Shown here in pieces: positions 8,900 through 19,237 of a stretch of 64,000 nucleotides of DNA. Every line of letters starts with the position of its first letter. The stretch's first letter is position 1. Under the pieces are notes generated by a model. That model made no database searches, was not told the origin of the DNA, and saw only the letters and a program-made list of their open reading frames with translations. The stretch is from Bartonella tamiae Th239 (lineage in GTDB: Bacteria; Pseudomonadota; Alphaproteobacteria; Rhizobiales; Rhizobiaceae): positions 494,388 through 558,387 of the forward strand of contig NZ_JH725147.1 of the NCBI RefSeq assembly GCF_000278275.1, written 5' to 3'. The position numbers and the translations under genes are program-made.

Positions 8900-9307
8900 A
8901 TGATCGGACTCGTGCTTGTAACGCACGGCAGATTAGCCGAAGAATTTCTTCATGCAGTGGTTCATGTAGTTGGACCTCAAAAAAAATTTGTTACGGTGTG
9001 TATTGGTCCTGATGATGATATAGATCAGCGTCGCGATGATATTTTGGCGGCAGTAGAGTCTGCTGATGATGGACAAGGCGTTATCATATTAACTGATATG
9101 TTCGGTGGTACACCTTCGAATATGGCTATCTCTGTTATGCGTGAAGGTGTTGTTGAAGTGATTGCAGGTGTTAATCTACCAATGTTGATAAAACTAACGT
9201 CTGTGCGCCAATGCGATGATATTTCTTTGGTTGAAGCATTAAAGATAAGCCAATTAGCAGGAAGAAAATATATTAACGTACCAAGTATGATCTTATCGGA
9301 TGAATAG
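8900..9307 (+). CDS. manX: PTS EIIA component, mannose family (regulatory PTS)
   Basis: This is a cytoplasmic phosphocarrier of 135 residues. The phosphorylated histidine is His9 in LVLVTHGRLAEEF, and the family motif LTDMFGGTPSNMA lies at ~73-85. No EIIB/EIIC permease is present in the window, matching the incomplete nitrogen/regulatory PTS of alphaproteobacteria, where EIIA-Man acts as a signal. AGGAG is nine bases ahead of the ATG. Its stop codon is directly followed by the ptsH ATG. Confidence 0.93.
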   Translation: MIGLVLVTHGRLAEEFLHAVVHVVGPQKKFVTVCIGPDDDIDQRRDDILAAVESADDGQGVIILTDMFGGTPSNMAISVMREGVVEVIAGVNLPMLIKLTSVRQCDDISLVEALKISQLAGRKYINVPSMILSDE

Positions 9308-9610
9308 ATGAGTATGGTGGAAAGAAAAACGGTGACTTTTACTTTGAGTCGTCAATTGGGTATTTGCAATAAACGTGGGCTGCATGCTCGTGCTTCTGCG
9401 AAATTTGTTCAAACGGTCGATGCTTATGATGCTTTGGTTGAAGTTGAAAAAGATGGGCAGACAGTCGGTGGAACATCTATTATGGGTTTGATGATGCTAG
9501 CAGCATCTCCAGGTTGTAAAGTTTTAGTGCGGGCAACAGGACCACAAGCACAAGATGTTTTAGATGCTTTAGAAAATCTGGTATCAGACAAATTTGGCGA
9601 AGACTGTTGA
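9308..9610 (+). CDS. ptsH: phosphocarrier protein HPr
   Basis: HPr passes phosphate from Enzyme I to EIIA. The active-site His26 lies in NKRGLHARASAKF, and the regulatory serine targeted by HprK is Ser57 in GGTSIMGLMMLAA. Length is 100 residues, with an N-terminal extension of about ten residues relative to the minimal protein; an alternative ATG at 9314 gives 98. It begins on the base after the manX stop, so the two are co-transcribed. No clear terminator follows. Confidence 0.95.
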   Translation: MSMVERKTVTFTLSRQLGICNKRGLHARASAKFVQTVDAYDALVEVEKDGQTVGGTSIMGLMMLAASPGCKVLVRATGPQAQDVLDALENLVSDKFGEDC

Positions 9611-9975
9611 TTGAAAAATCTTAAGTTTTCACACGGATGGAATTGATTTAAGCCAATTGTATAAAATTTTCTTTATCGGAACATACGTAGCTGGTATTAG
9701 AATTGCATTCTATGCGATGTTCGTTAATTTGTTTAATGAGTGATGTTTTGGTATCGACTATGCACGCTCTGAATTCGATGACCATTATCCTATAAATATT
9801 ATTGATATTACAGGAATTTTTGTAACAAGCATTCAAATGTTACATTTAAAAGAAAATTACCATATATTGAATAAGAATTTCTTAAAATTTAAAAATACAG
9901 TAGGGTGAGTTAAAGATTGCTCTTTTTTAGTGCCTTAGTTAAAGACATGTTTTAAGCTATTTTTGAAAGACAATC
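9611..9975. other. non-coding stretch, no gene recognised
   Basis: This AT-rich gap after ptsH includes a 62-codon open frame on the minus strand (9648-9836) with no recognisable family and no good start signal. It may be a remnant of a lost gene. No terminator or RNA gene is evident. Confidence 0.4.
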
Positions 9976-10599
9976 ATGCTCCTTCACTCGATTGATTTGA
10001 TCGGTACATTTGTGTTTGCACTCAGTGGGACAAGTGCAGGCATAAGGCGTGGGTTTGATTTTTTTGGTGTTTTTGTTGTGGCGATGGTGACTGCATCTGG
10101 CGGCGGGATCATTCGTGACTTATGTATTGGAGCAACGCCGCCAGCAGGTCTTGTGAATATTGAATATATTCTCGCTATTATTTTTGCTGTTATTATCGGT
10201 ATTTATTGTCAAGGCTTGATCATAAAAATGGAAAAGCCAACTTTATGGTTGGATGCGCTTGGTCTTGGTTTTTTTGCGTCATTTGGTGCCGATAAAGTAT
10301 ATGCTTTTACACAAAATATTCAAATTGCGATTATTTTAGGGTGTGTAAGTGCTGTTGGTGGCGGCTGTATTCGTGATATTTTGACGGGTCGTATTCCTGT
10401 AATTTTCAGCAAGGAAATTTATGCTAGTGCAGCTTTAATGGGAGCGCTTATTGCTTTAGCAGGATCAACGGGGTTGATAAATAGTACGTATAGTCTTTGG
10501 ATCGCGATTGCTGTCTGTACATTCATACGCATTATTTCCATGCATTTTAAAATTAATCTTCCTGCTGTTACATTAAAAACGCCGAACCGACCAAAATAA
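9976..10599 (+). CDS. TRIC-type (UPF0126/YicG) membrane channel
   Basis: This 207-residue inner-membrane protein has the duplicated three-helix unit of the family, each ending in a glycine-rich kink followed by IRD: ASGGGIIRDLCIGATPP in the first half and AVGGGCIRDILTGRIPV in the second. Prokaryotic homologues are structurally related to trimeric intracellular cation channels; the physiological ion is not certain. Seven hydrophobic segments can be counted. The gene stands alone between two gaps, with no obvious partner. Confidence 0.85.
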   Translation: MLLHSIDLIGTFVFALSGTSAGIRRGFDFFGVFVVAMVTASGGGIIRDLCIGATPPAGLVNIEYILAIIFAVIIGIYCQGLIIKMEKPTLWLDALGLGFFASFGADKVYAFTQNIQIAIILGCVSAVGGGCIRDILTGRIPVIFSKEIYASAALMGALIALAGSTGLINSTYSLWIAIAVCTFIRIISMHFKINLPAVTLKTPNRPK

Positions 10600-10944
10600 A
10601 AATTTTTTAACTAAATAAGATAAATTGCTCGTTTCAAATGTTTGAAAGGGCTAACCCATTGAAAATAAGGAAAAGAGTTTTACTGTGATTTCAATTACAA
10701 ATATTGAAGTAAAAATATTTGTGTGCACTCTTTATTAAAGACAGTAAAAAATGATTGATAGAGAGAGTCAATCAACATAGTTGATAAAGTGATGCAGAAA
10801 AGTTTTTTCTATTTTGTTTTCATTCATGGCAAAGCAGTTTTCATCAATTCATAATCTAAAAAAATCATGTTTACGCTTTAGGGTCTTAAGATTGACAAAA
10901 AAAAGTGACAATCATTTCTGATTAAAAATAAATGAGGATTAAAA
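10600..10944 (+). other. upstream region of the NADP oxidoreductase gene
   Basis: This 345-base AT-rich gap contains no open frame of note. A TTGACA at about 10890 lies some 50 bases before the next gene and could serve as a -35 element; no convincing -10 at the right spacing was identified. Confidence 0.3.
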
Positions 10945-11964
10945 ATGAATACTCTTCGTTCACAACGCATTATTTTAGCTTCTCGTCCTCATGGCGCACC
11001 TGTAAAAGATAATTTAGCTTTTGAAGAGCGTGAATTGCCTGAACCGCAAGAAGGAGCGGTTCTTTTAAAAATTCTTTATGCCTCGATTGATCCTTATATG
11101 CGTGGACGTATGAATGCAGGCCACTCTTATGTTCAACCATACGAAATAGGCGGCTTAATGGGCGGAGCTACAGTTGCTGAAGTGATTTTATCCCGTCACC
11201 CTGATTTCCATAAAGGGGATCATGTTCTTTCTTATTCAGGTTGGCAAAGCTATGATGTTGTTTCTGCTCAAAGGTTGACAAAGTTAGATTCTTGGAACGC
11301 ACCTTTAACGACAGCTTTAGGTATTTTGGGCATGCCGGGTTTTACAGCTTATGTAGGTTTAAAAAATATTGGTCAGCCTAAAGCCGGTGAAACATTGGCT
11401 GTGGCTGCTGCCACTGGACCTGTTGGATCAATGGTCGGTCAAATTGCAAAAATCGCTGGTGCGAAAACAGTTGGTATAGCAGGGGGGGCCGAAAAATGTG
11501 CTTTCGGTCGCGATATTTTGGGCTTTGATGTTATGTTGGATCATAAAGAAGCAGCTTTTGCCGAAAGATTGGCAAAAGCTTGCCCAGAAGGTATCGATGT
11601 TTATTTTGAAAATGTTGGTGGTTCTGTTTGGGATGGCGTTTTTCCATTACTAAATAACTTTGCACGCATTCCTGTTTGCGGTTTAATCGCGCATTACAAT
11701 GATGCTGAGTCTGCAAAACACGGGCTTGATCGCTTGCCGTTACTTATGGGGCAGGTTTTACGTAAAAGTTTGCTTATTCGTGGATTTATTCAAAATGAAT
11801 TTATCGATCAACGCGCTGAATTTTTAAAAGATGCAAAATTGTGGTTGTCGCAGGGGCGTATTCATTATCGTGAAGACATTGTCCATGGCTTGGACAGTAT
11901 AATTGATGCGTTTTTTGGCTTATTAAAAGGACAAAATTTCGGTAAACTGATTGCAAAATTATAA
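10945..11964 (+). CDS. zinc-free medium-chain NADP-dependent oxidoreductase (CurA/PTGR-like)
   Basis: This 339-residue cytoplasmic enzyme of the MDR superfamily has the LTD/PTGR-type signatures: IDPYMRGRM near residue 50, the LGMPGFTAYVGL segment at ~130, and the nucleotide-binding AAATGPVGSMVGQIAK at ~155. The zinc-binding cysteines of alcohol dehydrogenases are absent. Relatives reduce double bonds of alpha,beta-unsaturated carbonyls with NADPH; the substrate here is unknown. GAGG lies about nine bases ahead of the ATG. It appears to be a single gene, convergent with the solute-binding protein gene. Confidence 0.88.
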   Translation: MNTLRSQRIILASRPHGAPVKDNLAFEERELPEPQEGAVLLKILYASIDPYMRGRMNAGHSYVQPYEIGGLMGGATVAEVILSRHPDFHKGDHVLSYSGWQSYDVVSAQRLTKLDSWNAPLTTALGILGMPGFTAYVGLKNIGQPKAGETLAVAAATGPVGSMVGQIAKIAGAKTVGIAGGAEKCAFGRDILGFDVMLDHKEAAFAERLAKACPEGIDVYFENVGGSVWDGVFPLLNNFARIPVCGLIAHYNDAESAKHGLDRLPLLMGQVLRKSLLIRGFIQNEFIDQRAEFLKDAKLWLSQGRIHYREDIVHGLDSIIDAFFGLLKGQNFGKLIAKL

Positions 11965-12023
11965 GAACTTTAAGCATCGCCTTGTATAAAAAGATTGAGT
12001 ATGAAAAGTGCGATGATGGATGA

Positions 12024-12932
12024 TTATTCAACGAAGGTCGTGCTTTGAATATCGTAAAAACCGATGGGAAAATAGCGGAGATATAATTCTGTTAGCTTTC
12101 CCTTTTTTTCCAAAGATGCAAGCGCATAATTTAGTGCTTGCACCAATTGTGGATTTTCTTTGGTCACGGCAATGCGCATGCCTTGCGGTAAAATTTGTGG
12201 AGCGATGTAAGGAGCTCCGACAAAGTGACAACAATTTTTTGCGTCAGAATGATTGAGCCATGAAGAAAAGCTCAGTCCATCTCCAAAGGCCAAATCAATT
12301 TCTTGGTTTCTTAATGCACTCTGTAGATCATCTTCAGTGTCAAAGATTTCTCGTTCAATGTGAGGAAAATAGGCTGTGAATATTTTTTCATGCAGGGTGT
12401 TTCCAATAAGTCCTATTTTCAAAGACCTTAAATTGTCTTTATTAATTTTGAGGTTTTGAATGGAATGATTGGCTATAAAGCGTGCAGGAAATCGTAAATA
12501 AGTTTGCGTGAATAAAAGTGATGCCTCATTTTTTGGCGTTTCATTTAAACCAGCAATGATTGCTTCGCCGTCACCATTGATTAAATGCGGCACCAATTCT
12601 TCCCAAGGAAGAGCTTCAATTTGGCAGATGGTTTCAAGTTTTAATTCTGAGCAAAGAGCACTTAACAAGTCAATATTATATCCTGAAAGGCGTCCTGTTC
12701 TATCAATGATATTAAAAGGCTCGAAATCAACTGTGGTGAGAAAACGAAGGCGTGTTAAATTTATGTGATGAGGAGGCTCAAAGCGTTCATGGGGATTAAA
12801 AAAATAAGGCAATGCGTTTTGCGCAAAAACGTTCGCAGTGAAACAGAAGCTCATAACAATTGATAATAATATGCGACGATGTTGTGTTAAGTTTGTCATC
12901 TTTTGATAAACTTCGTGTATAATTTTACTCAT
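12024..12932 (-). CDS. periplasmic amino-acid-type solute-binding protein
   Basis: This 302-residue protein has an N-terminal signal peptide (hydrophobic ILLSIVMSFCFTANVFAQ) and a type-3 extracellular solute-binding domain: FEPFNIIDRTGRLSGYNIDLLSALCSEL, then the second lobe from about LKIGLIGNT. The family delivers polar amino acids to ABC importers. No permease or ATPase gene is adjacent, so it may be an orphan receptor or may supply a transporter encoded elsewhere. Two ATGs are possible (12932 and 12899); both leave the signal peptide intact. Confidence 0.82.
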   Translation of the reverse strand: MSKIIHEVYQKMTNLTQHRRILLSIVMSFCFTANVFAQNALPYFFNPHERFEPPHHINLTRLRFLTTVDFEPFNIIDRTGRLSGYNIDLLSALCSELKLETICQIEALPWEELVPHLINGDGEAIIAGLNETPKNEASLLFTQTYLRFPARFIANHSIQNLKINKDNLRSLKIGLIGNTLHEKIFTAYFPHIEREIFDTEDDLQSALRNQEIDLAFGDGLSFSSWLNHSDAKNCCHFVGAPYIAPQILPQGMRIAVTKENPQLVQALNYALASLEKKGKLTELYLRYFPIGFYDIQSTTFVE

Positions 12933-13044
12933 TTTTCTTTTAAATACTATAAGTCGTAAAAAATAGTAAATAAAAGTTATTTCATATGAAGCAGTATTAT
13001 TTTTTTAATCTATCCAGTTATTTAAGAATAAATTGAAAACAATT

Positions 13045-13977
13045 TTATTGTTCATTTTTATTAATAGATTTTAGAAAGTCTGGATCTGATGAGATGATGT
13101 TTTCATCTTCTGAACCGATCGCTTCAATATTGCGATTATCATAAGGGATGGAGAGTAGAAAACGGCGAATAACGGCAAGTCTTGCACGGCGTTTGTCATT
13201 AGATTTGACGATAGTCCATGGGGCTATAGGTGTATGGGTCGTCTTAATCATACGTTCTGTCGCTGCGGTATAATCATCCCATAATGTTATGCCCGCTTCA
13301 TCCATTTTTGAGAATTTCCATTGTTTCAGAGGATTATGACAGCGATCATGAAAGCGTTTGAGTTGCATTTCTTGACCAATATCAAGCCAAATTTTAAAAA
13401 ACCGAATGCCATCCGACACGATAAGTTTTTCAAAAATAGGTGCTTGGTTTAAAAAACTTGTAATGTCATTTTTACGAGCAAATTGCATCACTGCTTCAAC
13501 ACCTGCACGGTTATACCAAGAGCGATCAAAAGTGACGATTTCTCCATGAGTGGGAAAATGACGGATATAGCGTTGAAAATACCATTGACCATCTTCAGTG
13601 TCATCGGGTTTAGGAAGTGCAATATTGCGCGCATAACGTGGATTTAAATAGCGTCTTAAAGTAAAAATAGTGCCACCTTTCCCCGCTGCATCACGACCTT
13701 CAAATAAAATAACAACGCGCTCTCCGTTTTTTATCAGCCATGATTGCAATTTTACCAATTCGATCTATAAAAGCTCTAATGTTGTTTTATAGTCTTTTTT
13801 GTCCATTTTTTTAGCATAGGGATATCCTCCGCTGGTCATGGCATGATCTTTGATCCAAAGAGGCAGTTTAGGGTTTTGTATGTCAAAAAGACGTTTTTTG
13901 TTTTGAACAATAAGCTCTATTTTGTGAGTATTGATCAGGCTTTTTCGGGCAATCAATTTTTCTTTTTTTTGAGCCAT
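13045..13977 (-). pseudogene. ppk2: polyphosphate kinase 2 interrupted by one in-frame amber codon
   Basis: The frame from ATG 13977 to 13045 would encode a full-length PPK2 (about 309 residues), the enzyme that transfers phosphate between polyphosphate and nucleotides. It is broken by a single TAG at 13765-13767, after TTLELL, with no shift of frame: the next codons continue IELVKLQSWLIKNGE, the normal family sequence. All later motifs are intact, including Walker A FEGRDAAGKGG, the Walker B region DRSWYNRAGVE and the lid segment. A strong AAGGAAC precedes the ATG. In relatives this position is often Gln, so CAG to TAG is the simplest lesion. Alternatives are readthrough, or restart at TTG 13758, which would make a protein lacking only the N-terminal helix segment. 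Recent inactivation is the most likely reading. Confidence 0.8.
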
Positions 13978-14312
13978 AAAATTGTTCCTTTAAGTGGTAT
14001 GAAGACAGTATTAAAAAATACTTAGGTTGATGCGTAAAAAATAATTCTATATATTACTAATTTGCTTTTATAAAACATAATAAAAAATACATTTTAAAAC
14101 GAGTTGTCAATTACTCTCTATTATTCATTATTATTCATTTGATGATTTATAAAACAGAAGACAAAGAAAACTTTGTCATAAATATACAATAAAACTGACA
14201 TATTCTTAAAATCCACTTTATGCGTTTACAAATAATATTGAGTAGTGATAAAGCTGATTGGTAAGTGAAGGTCGACATCTGCTAACCAAAACAGACTGAG
14301 CAGGGACAGACA
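13978..14312 (+). other. divergent upstream region of ppk2 and phoR
   Basis: This is 335 bases of very AT-rich DNA between the two divergent starts. No PhoB box could be recognised with confidence. An AGGGACAG lies just before the phoR ATG and serves as its ribosome-binding site. Confidence 0.35.
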
Positions 14313-15527
14313 ATGCAAATACGAATGCAATCATTGTTTTTAATTCATGGCATTATCGCTTTTTTCGCAGTACTTTTTCTTCCAAAAGCTCTTGCGGCTA
14401 TTATCGTTGTTTTGTTGTTTTTTGTTATTTTTTGGCTGAGCAAAAAAAATAATGAACAAAAAAATTACGACAAAAACACGCAAACAATCATGCGTAACAC
14501 AATACGTATGCCTGAAGACGTGGATATTTACAATTTACTTGATGCATTGCCTGACAGTTTATTTTTATTGGATAATAAAAACGATATTGTCTTTCTTAAT
14601 CAAACAGCCAGTAAGACTTTTTCAAGGGTGGTAAATGGTCAAAATTATATCACACGTTTTCGAGCGCCTGAACTAGTTAATGCGGTGCGACGCTGCCAAC
14701 AAATGCATCAATCTGTTACGGTTGAGTATTTGGATAAAAAAAATAATGAAACCTTTTTTATTGTTTTATTTGTACCGTTGGGTGGAGGACAAACTTTATG
14801 TTTATTTCGTGACCGCACAGAAACACGCAGATTGGAACGCATGCGAACGGATTTTATTGCCAATGCCAGTCATGAATTGCGCACACCATTAACCTCACTG
14901 CGAGGCTTCATTGAAACAATCAGAGGTCCTGCAAAGGACGATGCAGATACGCGAGATAAATTTTTGACCATCATGCAAGATCAAGCAGAAAGAATGTCAC
15001 GTCTCATTGATGATCTTCTTTCTCTTTCGCGATTAGAAATGAAAACGGGTTTGGATATTCAAGAAACCGTTAATTTTAATCTTGTTTTAACACATGTTGT
15101 TGAAACACTTACACCGCTTGCTAAACAAATGGGAGTTGTTTTGGCACTTGATCTGCCTTCCAAGACATTGTTTGTGCAAGGACGTCGCGATGATCTTATT
15201 CAACTTTTTCAAAATTTAATTGAAAACGCTTGCAAATATGGTCAGCAAGGAGGAAAAGTTGATATATCTGTGGTTGATCATAAAGTGAATGTTGAGTTAA
15301 CTGTGCGTGATTATGGGCCCGGTATTAGTGAAGAACATATTCCACGTCTTACTGAGCGTTTTTATCGTGTGAATGCTGAAGTCAGCCGATTGCATAAAGG
15401 TACAGGTTTGGGACTAGCAATTGTGAAACATATTTTATCCCTTCATCATGGACGTCTTATTGTCCATTCAACGTTGGGTGAGGGATCAAAATTTAAAGTG
15501 ATTTTGCCATTAAAAGAGCATGAGTAA
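14313..15527 (+). CDS. phoR: PhoR-type phosphate-regulon sensor histidine kinase
   Basis: This 404-residue membrane kinase has two N-terminal hydrophobic segments (about 5-22 and 26-45), a PAS domain at ~70-165 (LLDALPDSLFLLDNKNDIVFLN), a dimerisation domain with His187 (NASHELRTPLTSLRGFIETI), and an HATPase domain (NLIENACKYG, DYGPGI, GTGLGLAIVKH). The PAS plus short-membrane-anchor layout and HisKA sequence are typical of PhoR, which phosphorylates PhoB when phosphate is scarce. The usual pst/phoU/phoB neighbours are absent, so the gene sits apart from the rest of the regulon. AGGGA precedes the ATG. It is divergent from the polyphosphate kinase gene, another phosphate-related gene. Confidence 0.85.
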   Translation: MQIRMQSLFLIHGIIAFFAVLFLPKALAAIIVVLLFFVIFWLSKKNNEQKNYDKNTQTIMRNTIRMPEDVDIYNLLDALPDSLFLLDNKNDIVFLNQTASKTFSRVVNGQNYITRFRAPELVNAVRRCQQMHQSVTVEYLDKKNNETFFIVLFVPLGGGQTLCLFRDRTETRRLERMRTDFIANASHELRTPLTSLRGFIETIRGPAKDDADTRDKFLTIMQDQAERMSRLIDDLLSLSRLEMKTGLDIQETVNFNLVLTHVVETLTPLAKQMGVVLALDLPSKTLFVQGRRDDLIQLFQNLIENACKYGQQGGKVDISVVDHKVNVELTVRDYGPGISEEHIPRLTERFYRVNAEVSRLHKGTGLGLAIVKHILSLHHGRLIVHSTLGEGSKFKVILPLKEHE

Positions 15528-15736
15528 TGAGGCAATTAAAGGCATGAGCTTCAAAATATTATACGCTTAAAACTTGAAACTTTGTTTTGATAGGAGCATT
15601 TTGTCTTGTTATGGTTGTGCTATTTTAAAATATTGATTTTCTTATAAATCGTTTTCATAAATTCAGAGCCAATAAATAATTTCTGTGCCTGTGTTTATAA
15701 TTTAAGTAGTGATCTTGACACTCCATAACTCTCGTT

Positions 15737-16486
15737 TTAATCGTCATAGTCAACTTGGGTGAGATAAAGACCAAAAGGGGGGGCTACCATACCGCAGCGC
15801 TTACGGTCTTTTGCGTCAAGTGCCTCTTTTAAATCATGTGCTGTCCAGCGACCCACACCTACTTCCATAAGACTGCCTGCAAAAGATCGGATTTGATTGT
15901 GTAAAAAAGATCGCGCACTTGCTAAAATCTCAATTGTTTCGTCGTTACGAATAACATCAAGACGATCAAGACTGCGTATTGGGCTTTTCGCTTGGCATTG
16001 AGTCGCGCGAAATGTTGTAAAATCGTGTTTGCCAGTGAGAATTTGGGCTGCTTCATGCATCGCTTCAGCATCAAGTGGTTTGGGAACCCACCATGCGCGT
16101 TTCGCAAGAAGTGCTGCTGGTGCACGACGGTTGAGAATAATAAAACGATAATGACGTTTTTTTGCTGAAAAGCGTGCGTCAAAATTATTATCGACATTTT
16201 CTGCTCGAAGAATGGCAATATTTTCACCATTTTGACTAAGATGCGCATTGATGGCATCACGTACAGTGTCGCATGACCAGTCTTTTTTTAAATCTGAATG
16301 CGCCACTTGCCCTAAAGCATGAACGCCCGCATCAGTGCGTCCTGCGGCTGAAATGGTTAAACTTTCACCAGTGAAATCAAAAATAGCTTTTTCAACAGCG
16401 GCTTGAATACTATGCTGTCCCTCTTGTCTTTGCCAACCAGCATAGTTAGATCCATCATATTCTATGGTGAGTTTAAAGCGTGCCAA
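15737..16486 (-). CDS. truA: tRNA pseudouridine synthase A (positions 38-40)
   Basis: TruA isomerises uridines 38, 39 and 40 in the anticodon stem-loop. The catalytic Asp52 is in [15 protein letters not shown], and the [15 protein letters not shown] motif of the C-terminal half is intact. Length is 249 residues, normal. It begins one base after the fmt stop and is the last gene of a def-fmt-truA operon, the usual alphaproteobacterial order. Confidence 0.96.
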   Translation of the reverse strand: MARFKLTIEYDGSNYAGWQRQEGQHSIQAAVEKAIFDFTGESLTISAAGRTDAGVHALGQVAHSDLKKDWSCDTVRDAINAHLSQNGENIAILRAENVDNNFDARFSAKKRHYRFIILNRRAPAALLAKRAWWVPKPLDAEAMHEAAQILTGKHDFTTFRATQCQAKSPIRSLDRLDVIRNDETIEILASARSFLHNQIRSFAGSLMEVGVGRWTAHDLKEALDAKDRKRCGMVAPPFGLYLTQVDYDD

Positions 16487-16487
16487 G

Positions 16488-17417
16488 TCAGAAAACCTTG
16501 GTTACGTGAAAACCACGAATAAAGTCGTCGTGATTTAATATTTTTCCGCCAGATTTTTGCAATTGTATGATCTGAATGCTGCCCTGCCCACAACCAATAA
16601 TCAGGCTTTGAGGATCAACATGTCCTATACCTTTTGAGGCAATATGACTAAGACGTGCTTGAAGAAGTTTTACTCTTTCACGTTTCCCAGAAAGTACCAT
16701 TTCACACCAACTGCCAGGATAAGGTGAAAGGCCGCATATTTGATGTTGAATATGGTGTGCCGATTGGGACCAATCAATACGTGCTTCTTCCTTTTGAATT
16801 TTATGGGCATAAGTTACACCCTCTTGTGATTGAGGGGTAAGGACTAATGTTTTTTGTTCCAATTGAGACATAGCTTCAACCATGAGCGGAGCGCATGTTT
16901 GAGAGAGCGTATCATGCAAAACACCTGCTGTCATATAAGGCGTAATGGCCACAGTTTTAGTAAGGGCAACAGGGCCCGTATCCAATCCCTCATCCATTTT
17001 CATAATCATGATACCTGTTTCCTTATCGCCCGCCATAATGGCGCGTTGAATAGGAGCTGCACCGCGCCATCTTGGCAAAAGAGAAGCGTGACCATTAAAA
17101 CAGCCATAAAGCGGTGTCTCTAAAATGGCTTTTGGCAATAAAAGCCCGTAGGCAACTACAATCGCAGCATCAATGTTTAAATCTCTAAACTTTTGTTGTT
17201 CGATAGATGATTTCAAGTTTTGCGGTGTATAAATGGGAAGATGTAACGCTTCAGCGGCCTTTTGAACAGGTGAAGGTGTCACTTCTAAACCACGTCGTCC
17301 TGCAGGACGAGGTGGCTGACTATAAACGGCGACAATTTCATGACCTGCTGCGTAAAGTGCTTCCAGCACTGGAACTGAAAAATCGGGTGTTCCCATAAAA
17401 GCCAGTCGTAACGCCAT
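16488..17417 (-). CDS. fmt: methionyl-tRNA formyltransferase
   Basis: This enzyme formylates initiator Met-tRNA using 10-formyl-tetrahydrofolate. Visible motifs are [15 protein letters not shown] at the N-terminus, the folate-binding and catalytic [20 protein letters not shown] near residue 106, and EGLDTGPV; the C-terminal tRNA-binding domain is complete. Length is 309 residues. Its ATG overlaps the def stop by one base (TAATG), so the two genes are translationally coupled. Def and Fmt act in sequence on the same N-terminal formyl group. Confidence 0.97.
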   Translation of the reverse strand: MALRLAFMGTPDFSVPVLEALYAAGHEIVAVYSQPPRPAGRRGLEVTPSPVQKAAEALHLPIYTPQNLKSSIEQQKFRDLNIDAAIVVAYGLLLPKAILETPLYGCFNGHASLLPRWRGAAPIQRAIMAGDKETGIMIMKMDEGLDTGPVALTKTVAITPYMTAGVLHDTLSQTCAPLMVEAMSQLEQKTLVLTPQSQEGVTYAHKIQKEEARIDWSQSAHHIQHQICGLSPYPGSWCEMVLSGKRERVKLLQARLSHIASKGIGHVDPQSLIIGCGQGSIQIIQLQKSGGKILNHDDFIRGFHVTKVF

Positions 17418-17947
17418 TAAAGAATCGTCCCATTTTTTGCTTTTTCTTTGGCAAGTTTTTTAAATTTACGAATAACCATATCGCGCTTTAATTTTGAAAT
17501 GTGATCAATGAATAAAACACCATTGAGATGATCAATTTCATGTTGCAAACATGTTGCTAAAAGATCATCCGCTTCACATGTGCATTGTGTTCCTTCACGA
17601 TTAAGATAGCGCACACCAATTTTTTTCGGGCGTTCCACTTCTGCATAATAATCAGGTATGGACAAGCATCCTTCTTCATAGACATTGCGCTCATCCGAGG
17701 TCCATATAACTTCTGGATTAATAAATATCTGAGGATTTTTAGGATCATCTTTTTTAGCAACATCAATCACTAAAAGTCTTAATGGCTCTCCAATTTGGAT
17801 GGCCGCAAGCCCAATACCCGGTGCCTCATACATCGTTTCTAACATGTCATCTGCTAGTTTTTGCAATTCTTGATCGACACGCTCAACAGGTTTTGAAAGC
17901 GTGCGCAAAACGGGATCAGGTAAAAGAACAATTGGTTTTATTGACAT
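17417..17947 (-). CDS. def: peptide deformylase
   Basis: This metalloenzyme removes the formyl group from new proteins. The three motifs are complete: [10 protein letters not shown] (~45-53), EEGCLSIP with metal ligand Cys94, and HEIDH with ligands His136 and His140 and catalytic Glu137. Length is 176 residues. It is the first gene of the def-fmt-truA operon and is divergent from rmuC. Confidence 0.97.
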   Translation of the reverse strand: MSIKPIVLLPDPVLRTLSKPVERVDQELQKLADDMLETMYEAPGIGLAAIQIGEPLRLLVIDVAKKDDPKNPQIFINPEVIWTSDERNVYEEGCLSIPDYYAEVERPKKIGVRYLNREGTQCTCEADDLLATCLQHEIDHLNGVLFIDHISKLKRDMVIRKFKKLAKEKAKNGTIL

Positions 17948-18046
17948 AAAGTTGAGTTAATCATTCCAAATGGATCCGTCAATGTCGAATATGTATTTGT
18001 TCACGTTTTGATCGCTTTATGATGAAAAAACCTTTATAACAAACAT

Positions 18047-19237
18047 ATGAACGATTCGCCTTTGCACAATGTTTATAGTTTTTTTGGCATGTCCTTTGAC
18101 GGGATTACGCTTGTTTTTTTTGGTTTTACTGTCTTTATTATGAGCATGATTTTTCTTATGTTAAGGACAAATCGCCGCCGTGCAGAGGCAGAAATCCAAG
18201 CGGCTGAAAGAGCCCGTGATGCTGAAATGCACATGAATACATTGTTGAAGACTCAAGCTGAAATGCAAGGGCGCATGCAAAGCATGGCGGAAATTTTTGG
18301 TCGCCGTCAAGCAGAGCTTAATCAATCCATTCAAGAACAATTAACAGGCATGTCCAATAATTTGGGCCAAACAATGAATGCCCAAACAAAAACCACTCAT
18401 GAAAATCTCATACGATTGCAGGAACGTTTGGCTGTTATTGATACGGCACAAAACAATATACAGTCATTAGCAGGCCAAGTTGTTCAGCTACAAGAGATTT
18501 TAAGTAATAAGCAAACACGTGGTGCATTTGGCCAAGGACGTATGGAAGCCATCATCGCAGATGGTCTGCCGCATACGGCCTATAAATTTCAAGCAACACT
18601 TTCCAATGGCAGTCGGCCTGATTGCGTTGTCTATATGCCTAATCAAGCACCATCTTTGGTTGTTGATGCAAAATTTCCACTTGAAGCGTGGAATGCCATT
18701 CGCCAAGCAGAATCAAATGATTTGCGTCTAGTCGCCGAACGCCAATTCCGTCATGATTTGGAGGTGCATGTTAAAGATATTTCTCATAAATATTTGATTG
18801 CCGGAGAAACACAAGATACGGCTTTCATGTTCGTCCCTTCTGAATCAATTTTTGCAACGATTTATGAAGATTTTGAAACGATTGTACAAAAAGCCAATCG
18901 CGCACGTGTCATCATCGTCTCACCCTCATTGCTTATGTTATCAATTCAAGTCGTGCAAGCCATTATGAAAGATGCGCGTATGCGTGAACAAGCTCATCTT
19001 ATTCAATCAGAAGTGGCTAAGCTCATGGAAGACGTTGGTCGTCTTGATGATCGTGTGCGCAAGTTGCAAAGTCATTTTCAACAAACGGGTAAAGATATGG
19101 ATGATATTTTGATCTCAACGGGTAAGGTAACGCGTCGAGGAAAGCGCATTGAAGATTTAGATCTTAAACCAAATGAAATAAAAGACAATCAAGAAGTGAC
19201 AACTTGGTTAGGCGTAGACCGCAAGCCTCTTATTTAA
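18047..19237 (+). CDS. rmuC: DNA recombination protein RmuC
   Basis: The 396-residue protein starts with one membrane anchor (LVFFGFTVFIMSMIFLML, about 22-40) followed by a coiled-coil region (~45-150, many Ala, Glu and Gln heptads) and the RmuC nuclease-like domain (RPDCVVYMP, LVVDAKFPLEAW, FMFVPSESIFATIYEDF, RVIIVSPSLLM). In Escherichia coli RmuC limits inversions at short inverted repeats. The family identification is strong; the biochemical activity is not settled. It stands alone, divergent from def. Confidence 0.93.
   Translation: MNDSPLHNVYSFFGMSFDGITLVFFGFTVFIMSMIFLMLRTNRRRAEAEIQAAERARDAEMHMNTLLKTQAEMQGRMQSMAEIFGRRQAELNQSIQEQLTGMSNNLGQTMNAQTKTTHENLIRLQERLAVIDTAQNNIQSLAGQVVQLQEILSNKQTRGAFGQGRMEAIIADGLPHTAYKFQATLSNGSRPDCVVYMPNQAPSLVVDAKFPLEAWNAIRQAESNDLRLVAERQFRHDLEVHVKDISHKYLIAGETQDTAFMFVPSESIFATIYEDFETIVQKANRARVIIVSPSLLMLSIQVVQAIMKDARMREQAHLIQSEVAKLMEDVGRLDDRVRKLQSHFQQTGKDMDDILISTGKVTRRGKRIEDLDLKPNEIKDNQEVTTWLGVDRKPLI

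Noticed and set aside
9648..9836. 62-codon minus-strand frame after ptsH
   Set aside because: No start signal and no known family; kept only as part of the non-coding stretch.
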